63,288 bases of DNA, taken from positions 1 to 63,288 of the forward strand of contig DAIUEJ010000012.1 of assembly GCA_036845225.1 (NCBI GenBank). Reading direction: 5' to 3'. The stretch's first letter is position 1; every line of letters starts with the position of its first letter. Positions 25,145 to 32,133 of the stretch are shown here, in pieces. This stretch comes from FEN-680 sp036845225 (lineage in GTDB: Bacteria > Actinomycetota > Geothermincolia > Fen-727 > Anoxymicrobiaceae). A model generated the notes under the pieces. It saw nothing but the letters and a program-made list of their open reading frames with translations. It did no database searches and was not told the origin of the DNA. Both the position numbers and the translations under genes were made by a program.

Positions 25145-25338
25145 GTCCCGATTTCAAGCGGGTTGATAGAAGATCCGCCAGCGAATACGTTCAGGGAAAC
25201 CCGGCCTCGGGAGATTACAGCTACGGGCATGACGCGGCCGGCAGACTGACCTCGTCCGACTCGAGCGTGGAGACCCTCGGCTACACCTATGACGACTCTG
25301 GAGTTGGAGCCATCTACCTCACTTGGTTCGACCGATAG
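25145..25338 (+). pseudogene. Rhs/YD-repeat protein fragment
   Basis: An open frame without a start reads YVQGNPASGDYSYGHDAAGR, then LTSSDSSVETLGYTYDDSG, which is two YD repeats, and ends at TAG 25336-25338. Only about 60 codons remain of what is normally a protein of over 1000 residues. It lies between the antitoxin operator and hicB, so it marks a past rearrangement or capture. Confidence 0.6.
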
Positions 25339-25351
25339 CGGGGCGGGGAGC

Positions 25352-25357
25352 TATAAT
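25352..25357 (+). promoter_or_regulatory. TATAAT box upstream of hicB
   Basis: TATAAT 19 bases before the hicB ATG, followed by a strong TTGGAGGAA ribosome site. No clear -35 element. Confidence 0.35.
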
Positions 25358-25375
25358 CGTTTTGGAGGAAGTAGC

Positions 25376-25585
25376 ATGACAGTACAAACATACACAGCGG
25401 TGATCTTCAAAGAAGAGGACCTCTTTGTGGCTGAGTGCCCTGAAGTGGGAACCGTGAGCCAGGGCCATTCAATAGAGGAAGCCGTCGAGAACCTCAAGGA
25501 AGCCACCGAGCTTTATACAGAGGAATTCCCCCTCGAAGAGGCGCCGCATCCGCTGATTACTACCTTCCAGGTAACTCATGCCTAA
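25376..25585 (+). CDS. hicB: HicB-family antitoxin
   Basis: 69 residues: YTAVIFKEEDLFVAECPEVG, then TVSQGHSIEEAVENLKEATE is the partial RNase-H fold of HicB, with the usual C-terminal EEAPHPLITTFQV. The DNA-binding extension found in longer HicB is absent. It should bind and block HicA. ATG 25376 has GGAGGAA upstream. Its stop overlaps the hicA start by 8 bases, indicating translational coupling; antitoxin-first order is one of the two known arrangements. Confidence 0.88.
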   Translation: MTVQTYTAVIFKEEDLFVAECPEVGTVSQGHSIEEAVENLKEATELYTEEFPLEEAPHPLITTFQVTHA

Positions 25586-25805
25586 GTTGAGAAGGGTCTC
25601 TGGAGCCCAGGCTATCCGAGCTCTGGAGCGCCTCGGTTTTGTACAAGTCCGCCAACGTGGCAGTCATGTCGTCTTAAGGAAGGAGACGCCCGAAGGGTCT
25701 GTTGGCTGTGTTGTCCCGCTTCATGACGAGCTTGCGATTGGCACTCTGCGTGGAATCCTGCGGCAAGCACGAGTCTCAATTGACGATTTCTTGGCTAACC
25801 TCTAG
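25578..25805 (+). CDS. hicA: HicA-family mRNA interferase toxin
   Basis: 75 residues with the double-stranded RNA-binding fold of HicA: VSGAQAIRALERLGFVQVRQ, RGSHVVLRK (catalytic His) and VVPLHDELAIGTLRGILRQA. It cleaves mRNA when free of HicB. The gene overlaps hicB by 8 bases. Length and motifs are complete, so it should be active. Repeat 3 follows about 75 bases after the stop. Confidence 0.9.
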   Translation: MPKLRRVSGAQAIRALERLGFVQVRQRGSHVVLRKETPEGSVGCVVPLHDELAIGTLRGILRQARVSIDDFLANL

Positions 25806-25880
25806 ACGGTCGGCAGCGATGTTGACGTTGCCCCGTCTACATCGGCAGCCAAGCGTTTGGCAGTCGGCCCCGGATCCATT

Positions 25881-26093
25881 TGTTGACACGTTGTTGACAA
25901 AACTGGATAACACAAGACGACACTAGACGTACTGGATAACACGAAACGCTGGACAGGACAGCACTAGATAACACCAGACGCACCAGATAACACGAACTCC
26001 ATAGAACTCGAAAACCGTCGTGGGCGTTAGTCCACGGGGTCACCGCTCGCCTTTAGGCGCGTGGGGTGGGTTCGAATCCCACCCTCTCCGCCA
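25881..26093 (+). repeat. tRNA-Ser-derived repeat 3
   Basis: TGTTGACACGTTGTTGACAA leads to four GATAACAC motifs at 25906, 25935, 25967 and 25986. The core CTCGAAAACCGTCGTGGGCG has one change from repeat 2. From 26020 the sequence is identical to 24461 onward, including the hairpin insert, the tRNA 3' end with CCA at 26093, and the whole downstream toxin-antitoxin pair. Confidence 0.85.
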
Positions 26094-26106
26094 GGCGACA
26101 TCGAAG

Positions 26107-26361
26107 CTACACGTCCTTTTTATCCAGGAAGATGTCCATGTAGAGCGTTTCTCCCTCCACATGGCCGAAGGCCCGGAAGTCTCCCATCCTGAGTCGTGAC
26201 ATCGGTGGCTTAGAATCGGTCATATGCTTCAGGTGAGCCGCGATCAGGTCTGGCTTGCCGTCGTACTCAGTGATCTTCTTCAGAACCTGCCCCTGAGCCT
26301 CACGAGGCATCTTCTTCAGGCTCCGTCGTCCAGGCTCGGTTATAACGAGCTTACGTATCAA
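26107..26361 (-). CDS. RelE/ParE-family toxin, copy 2
   Basis: 84 residues, identical in sequence to the toxin at 24548-24802 (see there for the fold evidence). It is part of the 675-bp exact duplication. Two identical toxin-antitoxin pairs 1.56 kb apart on the same strand are either a recent duplication, conversion through the flanking repeats, or an assembly artefact. Loss of one pair would be masked by the other antitoxin. Confidence 0.82.
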   Translation of the reverse strand: MIRKLVITEPGRRSLKKMPREAQGQVLKKITEYDGKPDLIAAHLKHMTDSKPPMSRLRMGDFRAFGHVEGETLYMDIFLDKKDV

Positions 26362-26382
26362 ATCGCCCCGTTCCCCTCGGTG

Positions 26383-26646
26383 CTATTTCTTCTCGAGCTC
26401 TTCCAGGAGCTCTTCGGCCGTATAGACCCTTCCGCCGGAGCTGGTGCTCTTCATTCCCTCGAGGACCGCCTTCTTTATCCTCGGGTTGTGAGCCGCCAGG
26501 AAGTCCTCGACGTCCTCTTCCTTCAGAGGCACGATTGCAGCACAGACCTTGCCGTGATTGGTCACAATAACGGCCCCTTCTTTTTTCGCTTTCCCGACTA
26601 CCTCTTTGGTCTTGTTCTTCAGCTCTCGTATTCCAGCCGTGACCAT
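26383..26646 (-). CDS. Phd/YefM-family antitoxin, copy 2
   Basis: 87 residues, identical to the antitoxin at 24824-25087. The same ribosome site and operator are present upstream. The regulators of the two copies must cross-regulate, since both protein and operator are the same. Confidence 0.85.
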   Translation of the reverse strand: MVTAGIRELKNKTKEVVGKAKKEGAVIVTNHGKVCAAIVPLKEEDVEDFLAAHNPRIKKAVLEGMKSTSSGGRVYTAEELLEELEKK

Positions 26647-26660
26647 TTGGTTCCCCCTTA

Positions 26661-26686
26661 AATGTAACTACAAATGTAGTTACATT
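26661..26686 (-). promoter_or_regulatory. Operator palindrome of toxin-antitoxin copy 2
   Basis: Same perfect 12-bp arms as copy 1 (26661-26672, 26675-26686), upstream of antitoxin copy 2. Confidence 0.7.
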
Positions 26687-26752
26687 ATTTATACCTCTAT
26701 GAGGCGGCGATTTCAAGCAGGTCTCAGAATAATAGGCTTGACCATTAGGCAA

Positions 26753-26922
26753 TGTTGACACGTTGTTGACAAAACCAGATAACACAGGACAGCACAGGAT
26801 AACACCAGACGGACCAGATAACACGAACCACCTGGAACTCGAAAACCGTTGTGGGCGTTAGTCCATGGGGTCACCGCATTCCGAAGGAATGTGGGGTGGT
26901 TCGAATCCCACCCTCTCCGCCA
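26753..26922 (+). repeat. tRNA-Ser-derived repeat 4
   Basis: TGTTGACACGTTGTTGACAA is followed by three GATAACAC motifs (26778, 26798, 26817), one fewer than repeats 2 and 3. The core CTCGAAAACCGTTGTGGGCG (26839-26858) leads to an insert with different stem sequence (CGCATTCC / GGAATG, 26873-26891), then the T arm and tRNA 3' end with CCA at 26922. Confidence 0.85.
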
Positions 26923-26997
26923 GTTTGTGGTAGGCATGTGGGGAATCCCGGTCAAGTGCAAAGATTGCGGGTATAAGTGGTGAGGAGTTGGGACTGA

Positions 26998-27003
26998 TAT
27001 AAT
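26998..27003 (+). promoter_or_regulatory. TATAAT box upstream of the acidic protein gene
   Basis: TATAAT 38 bases before ATG 27041, in a locally AT-richer stretch. No clear -35 at the right distance. Confidence 0.3.
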
Positions 27004-27040
27004 ACGTGCTAATACCTTTACTGTTGAGGGAGCAAGGGGA

Positions 27041-27232
27041 ATGGACAAAAGCTTAGAGGAGAAGAAAGAAGACAAAGAACTCCGCGAGATTCGCGAGGAG
27101 GAAAAGGAAGAAGAAGAGTATAGCGACCATAAAGGGCCGCAGAACCCAGTAGATATTGAACTCACAGAAGCGGAATACGAAGGTGGCCCCGATCCAGATG
27201 ACCCTGATGAAGAGCTCCCTCCCCGTATGTAG
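27041..27232 (+). CDS. Small, highly acidic protein, unrecognised
   Basis: 63 residues, dominated by Glu, Lys and Asp: a charged helix (LEEKKEDKELREIREEEKEE) followed by a Pro/Asp-rich tail (GGPDPDDPDEELPPRM). No known domain. ATG 27041 has AAGGGG upstream and a TATAAT box 38 bases before it, which supports expression. It lies between repeat 4 and the carboxylesterase in DNA that is less GC-rich than the core genes. Low-complexity composition limits any functional reading. Confidence 0.5.
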   Translation: MDKSLEEKKEDKELREIREEEKEEEEYSDHKGPQNPVDIELTEAEYEGGPDPDDPDEELPPRM

Positions 27233-27477
27233 AGCCGTTTTCTTGAAGTATGTTTGAAGTAACCATGCCCAAGAAGCCCAAAACCTGATCAATCCGCCTC
27301 AAGTCGCACTGCAAATAAATAGATGCCTTTAAGAGGAGGATCCCACCTGACTCACCTATTGTGTTGCTTAAATAACCATTAGAAAGCCAATTGTCGGCTA
27401 AGTAGTAAGATATCAGCACTGGACGAGGCTCACTTCTAAAGTGCCAGAATGGTGTTTTCATGAGCGAAGGGGTTCCA

Positions 27478-29085
27478 ATGAGTAGGAAGAAACCGCTTGC
27501 GGTACTGGCGGTGCTCTGTGTCATGGCGCTCGCGCTCGGAGTATTCTCCGGCTGCGGCACGACGCAAACGAGCCTCAATGTCGTCAAGCTCGATTCGGTC
27601 AAGATAAGCGGGGTTCAGCAGGGCGGCACATGGACGTATCTCGGAATCCCGTATGCGAAACCTCCCGTGGGAAACCTGCGGTGGAAGCCCCCCGAAGCAC
27701 CGGTCGCCTGGAGTGGCACTCGTGCCTGCACGCAGTATGGCGCTACCTGCCCCCAGCCACCGGGCCCGGTATCGTTCGGCAACGAGAGCGAGGATTGCCT
27801 CTACCTGAACGTCTGGACGCCGGCCAAAACGCCGACCGAGAAACTACCCGTGATGGTATGGATCTACGGAGGCGCTTTCACAACGGGCTCCGGTTCAGAT
27901 CCGCGGTTCAACGGTGTCAACCTCACGAAGCAAGGCGTCATCGTCGTCACCATCAACTACCGGGTTGGGATGTTCGGGTTCATGGCGCACCCGCAACTTT
28001 CGCAGGAATCCGCGCACCACAGCTCGGGCAATTACGGATTGATGGACATGATCCAGGCGCTCAAATGGGTCAAGACGAACATCAACGGGTTTGGCGGCGA
28101 CCCCGGCCGCGTGACGGTGTTCGGCCAATCCTCAGGCGCGGAGTCGATACAGTATCTCCTCGTAAGCCCCCCTGCCAGGGGGTTGTTCCAGCGTGCCATA
28201 TCCGAGAGCGGGCCCCGCTGGCACTACGGGTGGATCGCCCCCATGAACCCGACCCTCAAAGATGCGGAGAAAACAGGGGAGCAGATTGCCGTAAATCTTG
28301 GCCTTGCCAATGCGAGTGACCAGATAGCGGCGATGCGGGCGAAGTCATCTGACGATGTGCTCAAGGCGGCAGGCTATAACGTGCTGGCATCTGACCCTCC
28401 AAGCGGGATACAGGCCGCAGTAAACGTGGACGGCTGGATCATCCCGGAGAAACCCGAGACGCTTTACAATGCAGGAAAGCAGATGAATGTCCCTGTCCTC
28501 ATCGGCTCGAACAAAGATGACGGGACCCTTTTCGGTGGGATCGTGCAAAAGAACAACATAACGGTGGCGCAGTACAAGCCCATCATCCAGGGGGCTGTCG
28601 GGGAAGCGGCCGCAAATGAAGTGGTAGGCATGTTCCCCGTGACGACCAACGCGCAGGTGGCGCCGACCGTCTCCAACCTCCTGACACAGATGGATTTCGC
28701 GTCCTGTGCAAGGTACATATGCGATTCGACTAAAGCCAAGACTACTTCAGAAGCCTTCCTCTACCAGTTCACGCGCGTACCGCCCACCCAGGCGGGGGCC
28801 TTGCTCGGCTGTTGTCACAGCGCCGAGATACAGTACGTCTTCGGGAACCTGCCTTCGAGCGAAGGATACGGCCCGAAGGACACCCAGATCTCGAATGCAA
28901 TGATGGGTTATTGGACAAGGTTCGCAAAGACGGGCGATCCCAATGGAGGAGGCAGCACGGCCTGGCCGGCCTACAGCTCCAAAGAACAGAACCTGGAGAT
29001 CGGGGACCAGGTGAAGGCTAATGCCGGTCTCTTCAAAGCTCAGATCGACCTGTCGGAGAAGATCTACGCGGGCGGCAAGCCCTGA
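27478..29085 (+). CDS. Type-B carboxylesterase lipoprotein
   Basis: 535 residues. The signal peptide ends in FSGC (lipobox). The esterase core shows GIPYAKPPVGNLRW, EDCLYLNVWTP (family signature 2), MVWIYGGAF (oxyanion hole), the nucleophile elbow FGQSSGAES (signature 1) and CCHSAEIQYVFG with the catalytic His. Length matches bacterial type-B carboxylesterases, which hydrolyse carboxylic esters. It should act at the cell surface. ATG 27478 is preferred over ATG 27460 because GCGAAGGGG sits upstream. It is the last gene before repeat 5. Confidence 0.9.
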   Translation: MSRKKPLAVLAVLCVMALALGVFSGCGTTQTSLNVVKLDSVKISGVQQGGTWTYLGIPYAKPPVGNLRWKPPEAPVAWSGTRACTQYGATCPQPPGPVSFGNESEDCLYLNVWTPAKTPTEKLPVMVWIYGGAFTTGSGSDPRFNGVNLTKQGVIVVTINYRVGMFGFMAHPQLSQESAHHSSGNYGLMDMIQALKWVKTNINGFGGDPGRVTVFGQSSGAESIQYLLVSPPARGLFQRAISESGPRWHYGWIAPMNPTLKDAEKTGEQIAVNLGLANASDQIAAMRAKSSDDVLKAAGYNVLASDPPSGIQAAVNVDGWIIPEKPETLYNAGKQMNVPVLIGSNKDDGTLFGGIVQKNNITVAQYKPIIQGAVGEAAANEVVGMFPVTTNAQVAPTVSNLLTQMDFASCARYICDSTKAKTTSEAFLYQFTRVPPTQAGALLGCCHSAEIQYVFGNLPSSEGYGPKDTQISNAMMGYWTRFAKTGDPNGGGSTAWPAYSSKEQNLEIGDQVKANAGLFKAQIDLSEKIYAGGKP

Positions 29086-29113
29086 CGATAAGCTCTTATA
29101 CTCCTGGTGTGGG

Positions 29114-29269
29114 TTTGTAGACAAGCTGCAGACAAAACTAAATGACACAGGACAGTACTAGACGTACTGGATAACACGAACCACCTAGAACTCGAAAACC
29201 GTTGTGGCCAACTTGTTTGGGTCGTACAACCTGAGCCTAGCGGCGCGTGCGGTGGTTCGAATCGCCGAG
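29114..29269 (+). repeat. tRNA-Ser-derived repeat 5 (diverged 3' part)
   Basis: TTTGTAGACAAGCTGCAGAC, a degenerate AATGACAC and one intact GATAACAC (29170) precede the core CTCGAAAACCGTTGTGG (29191-29207). The variable-arm part is replaced, but GCGGCGCGTGCGGTGGTTCG (29240-29259) matches the right end of the other elements. It ends five bases before the stop codon of the opposing DUF3089 gene and closes the array. Confidence 0.75.
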
Positions 29270-29273
29270 ACTT

Positions 29274-30344
29274 CTATTTCTTCGAGAAGTAATGATCAAT
29301 CCTGTTCGCGGCATTTGCCCTGATATCAAAGTAATAGAATGGATAATCGAAGTTATGGTAGATCCCCGCGGCAACAAGAGAATTACCTGGATCCAGCGTG
29401 CCTGGATCGGCCGTGCTGCAGATCAATGTACCCTTGGCGGTGTTGATCTGGGCGTCCGCATAGTTCATCACTTTTTGGGGATTGCCCTGTGCGTCCAGCA
29501 CGGCGTAACCGTTGCTGCCCACGGCGATGCCCCCGAGGTTCTGTGCGGCCGTCGCCAGGGTCTTGTCTCTGGTCCAGGTGATCGGGTTTATGACCATGGC
29601 GCCGGGCAGCACGACGGGATCGGCCATCTGAGGCGCAGGGGACGTGGTGTTGTAGGAGACTATCACCCCCGTGTCGTCCGCGCCTGTCGCGAACTTCAGC
29701 TCCTCGTTCTGCGCGATATACTGAGGCGTTATCGAATACCCCGGGACATACGAGACGATCATCCGCTTGTAGACATCGGGGTTTTTCTTCATGTAATCGG
29801 CCATCAGGTTGATCATTATGTTCGATCCCTGTGAATGACCTGCCAGGATGAACGGGCGGCCTTTGCTGTAGTGCTTGATGAAGTAGTCGAAGGCTGCGAT
29901 CGCGTCCGACGTCGGCGCGCCTCCCACTATCGCCTGCTGCTGGTCCTGTGGCAGAGTCAACACCTGAATGGCCGCCTGCTGGTAATAGGGCGCGTAGATG
30001 TTGGCTACGGGATCAAATGCGGTGGCGGTTCTCGAAAACGCAGCTTTCGCGCCCGCCTGCATCTGGGGATTGTTGATCGCACAGATCATGGGGTCGCTCG
30101 GGCTGGACTGCTCATAGACAGTCGGGTAGAGGAAGAAGACATCCACCTTCTTCTTGGCCGCTGTTGAAGAAGGCAACGCCAGCCAGTTCGCAGAGTTCGA
30201 ATAGTCAGGGTTCTGACTTGTTGAAGACGGAGCCGAAGATGGGGACGAGGACTTGCCGCTGTTCGAGCTACCTCCACAGCCGGCCATCAACACCACCATG
30301 GTGACGATAGCAACCAACGTGACAGCAATCCCAAACTTCTTCAT
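29274..30344 (-). CDS. DUF3089 alpha/beta-hydrolase lipoprotein
   Basis: 356 residues. Signal peptide with lipobox LMAGC, a Ser-rich linker to about residue 45, then DUF3089: VDVFFLYPTVYEQ, FDPVANIYAPYYQQAA, the nucleophile elbow LAGHSQGSN and a C-terminal YHNFDYPFYYFDIRANAA. The family is a lipase/esterase-like branch of alpha/beta hydrolases. It should be anchored outside the membrane. ATG 30344 has AGAAAGG upstream. The 3' end touches repeat 5, so the repeat lies at a gene boundary rather than inside the gene. Confidence 0.85.
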   Translation of the reverse strand: MKKFGIAVTLVAIVTMVVLMAGCGGSSNSGKSSSPSSAPSSTSQNPDYSNSANWLALPSSTAAKKKVDVFFLYPTVYEQSSPSDPMICAINNPQMQAGAKAAFSRTATAFDPVANIYAPYYQQAAIQVLTLPQDQQQAIVGGAPTSDAIAAFDYFIKHYSKGRPFILAGHSQGSNIMINLMADYMKKNPDVYKRMIVSYVPGYSITPQYIAQNEELKFATGADDTGVIVSYNTTSPAPQMADPVVLPGAMVINPITWTRDKTLATAAQNLGGIAVGSNGYAVLDAQGNPQKVMNYADAQINTAKGTLICSTADPGTLDPGNSLVAAGIYHNFDYPFYYFDIRANAANRIDHYFSKK

Positions 30345-30483
30345 CGTGTGAACCTTTCTTCTCCGCGATCTCGCACTCGCTGCTGAAATTCTATCGGCAA
30401 GGCGTGAGTGCCAGTCTAGACCTGGGCAACCCACGATGCAATTTCGAGATGTATTACGGTATCGGTCTCCGTTTTGATGTCAT

Positions 30484-30750
30484 TCAATCTTGTACTTGCT
30501 GGTACTTACTGCGGATTTCTGTGCCAGATAGCGGACCACCCAGCGCAGCGCTGATGAAGCAAATGTCAAACGCTCCGGCGCTTAGTGGGAGAACGCCCCA
30601 TACCATAGACAGCTTGCCGAGCGCACGGTCCCGATGTACATAGCCGATCACGAGGTATCCTGCGCCGGCGGCAAAACGAAAGATGCGGCCCGCCGGACTG
30701 TTGAGGAATTTCGAGAAACCCGATCGATTGAAAGATTCCTGCCAACTCAT
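30484..30750 (-). CDS. DUF2892-like small membrane protein
   Basis: 88 residues. RIFRFAAGAGYLVIGYVHRD and LSMVWGVLPLSAGAFDICF are two hydrophobic segments with the pattern of DUF2892 (YgaP-like) inner-membrane proteins. AAAGGAGA precedes ATG 30750. It stands alone. Function unknown; in other bacteria the domain is often fused to rhodanese. Confidence 0.65.
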   Translation of the reverse strand: MSWQESFNRSGFSKFLNSPAGRIFRFAAGAGYLVIGYVHRDRALGKLSMVWGVLPLSAGAFDICFISAALGGPLSGTEIRSKYQQVQD

Positions 30751-30858
30751 TAAGAATCTCCTTTGGTGCATGGTCTGCAAGTACGTCTTTATGAAAGATA
30801 AGATACTACGTAGACGGCCTCTCTCCTGTCTCGGGTTATTCAAAGCCGTAGCTGGCTG

Positions 30859-31479
30859 CTATTCTTCCTCCGAAGCCTGCGCCTCGCTGAACATCTCGAT
30901 AACGCGCAGGATCCTGCGCTTCTCTTTGCGCGAGTTACAGGCACGCTTGAACAACCTGTACGCAAGATAAGCGCCGGCGGCGACTGGAACAGCGACGGGA
31001 GCCACGTCCTTGATCTGCTGCTGCGTCTGCTGTGCCTCGGCCTTGACCAGCTTCTGCAGCACTTCAACCTCGGCCTTCATCTCTTCGCTGGTGGCCTTGA
31101 GCTCCTTGGTGAGGTCCTCAGTGGTCTTTGAGAGCTCCTTGGCGGCGGGCCTCGCGATGCTCACCCCGACCGCGACCACCCCTCCGCCGATCAGGAGGAA
31201 CCCGCCGACCACTATGAGAGCCGAAAGCCATGGCCTGTTCAAGGCGGCGTTCACTGCCAGGATGATGACTGCCAGCACGTAGAGGCCCGCGACTGCCGCC
31301 GTCACCGCGCCCAGGACGGATACCCCGACGCCGACGCCCAGCTTGGCGCCCTGTTTCTTGGCCTTGCTCTTGACCTGCTCACCCTCGGCGCCCTTCATCC
31401 CGGCGAACTGCTCCTGCACTTTCTTGCCGAGTTGAGACAGGCGATCCAGCCGTTGCTTGATCTCGTTGACTTTGCTCAC
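30859..31479 (-). CDS. Phage-holin-superfamily-like membrane protein with coiled coils
   Basis: 206 residues. An N-terminal coiled coil (EIKQRLDRLSQLGKKVQEQF) is followed by two adjacent hydrophobic hairpins (near 55-80 and 88-112), as in the actinobacterial DUF1469/holin superfamily. A long coiled coil (SKTTEDLTKELKATSEEMKA) and a short Ala-rich segment come next, then a basic tail. GTG 31479 has GGGAGGG upstream. Probably an envelope-organising protein rather than a lysis protein; this is inference. Confidence 0.6.
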   Translation of the reverse strand: MSKVNEIKQRLDRLSQLGKKVQEQFAGMKGAEGEQVKSKAKKQGAKLGVGVGVSVLGAVTAAVAGLYVLAVIILAVNAALNRPWLSALIVVGGFLLIGGGVVAVGVSIARPAAKELSKTTEDLTKELKATSEEMKAEVEVLQKLVKAEAQQTQQQIKDVAPVAVPVAAGAYLAYRLFKRACNSRKEKRRILRVIEMFSEAQASEEE

Positions 31480-31576
31480 CCGAGAACCCTCCCTTCCCAG
31501 ACGCACGGACCACTACGCCGGTCAAATCGATCTGAACAGAAATACGTGGCGGGGCCGCACCCCAGCCACCGGTATC

Positions 31577-31682
31577 TTACCATCTAATCTGGAGAGGGCC
31601 CGTCTGGGCGATCATCTTCCACTCTCCACCGACCCTGGTGTAAGTCTTCGCGGTCCTACCGAGCCAGCGCATCGGCCACTTG
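31577..31682 (-). pseudogene. Possible C-terminal remnant of an NTF2/SnoaL-like protein
   Basis: A minus-strand frame without a start reads GRTAKTYTRVGGEWKMIAQT and stops at TAA (31577-31579). This resembles the last strands of SnoaL/DUF4440 domains. It is short and the identification is weak. Confidence 0.3.
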
Positions 31683-31743
31683 CGTAATATAATCTGGGAA
31701 CGCCAGCAATGCTCTCGATGCAGCGGGGAATGGAGCAAGCGCA

Positions 31744-32133
31744 ATGAAAAGACTTCTGGCCATCGTGACGGCTCTCGCCATCACTGCACTCCTGCTTGTC
31801 GTCGTCGGCTGCGGCAGCTCTTCGACAACCACTACTACTCAGCCTGGGGGGACTTCGACTACTCCCGGACGATCGTCAGAGGTGGACGTACTGGGCAGCT
31901 GGCAGGTGCCGGGCCAGTCGGCGGCGCAATACTCGTTGACCTTCTATCCTGACAACACGTACAAGATGACCTTCCAGGGCGAAACGTCCGAAGGTACTTA
32001 CTCAACCGGAAGTACCGGTATTACTCTGACCCCCAGCGGGGGGGCCAAATTGCAGCTCAAGGGGCTGAAGGGCTCGGGTGGGATGAAAGACCAGCTTGTG
32101 CAGCCGGGCGTGGTCACCTGGACGCGCGTCTAG
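31744..32133 (+). CDS. Small lipoprotein, unrecognised
   Basis: 129 residues: signal peptide with VVGC lipobox, a Thr-rich linker, then a beta-rich domain with LGSWQVPG and YSLTFYPDNTYKMTFQGETS, like the lipocalin-type or META-type small domains that start with xGxW. Probably outward-facing. ATG 31744 has GGAG upstream at a rather long distance. Its last four bases overlap the convergent membrane phosphatase gene. Confidence 0.65.
   Translation: MKRLLAIVTALAITALLLVVVGCGSSSTTTTTQPGGTSTTPGRSSEVDVLGSWQVPGQSAAQYSLTFYPDNTYKMTFQGETSEGTYSTGSTGITLTPSGGAKLQLKGLKGSGGMKDQLVQPGVVTWTRV

Larger units (their letters stand above)
26020..26694. repeat. 675-bp exact duplicate of 24461-25135
   Basis: Offset 1559 throughout. 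It spans the second half of the tRNA-like core, the toxin, the antitoxin and the operator, and ends at ATTTATAC, after which the two loci diverge. I found no mismatch by eye within these bounds. Confidence 0.85.

Noticed and set aside
24324..26922. Repeats with spacers as a CRISPR array
   Set aside because: GATAACAC units are 8 bases with 19-32-base spacing, not 24-37-base repeats with equal spacers; no cas genes.
30859..31479. Phage lysis holin
   Set aside because: No endolysin or phage genes nearby and the coiled-coil tails are longer than in holins; a cellular membrane protein is likelier.
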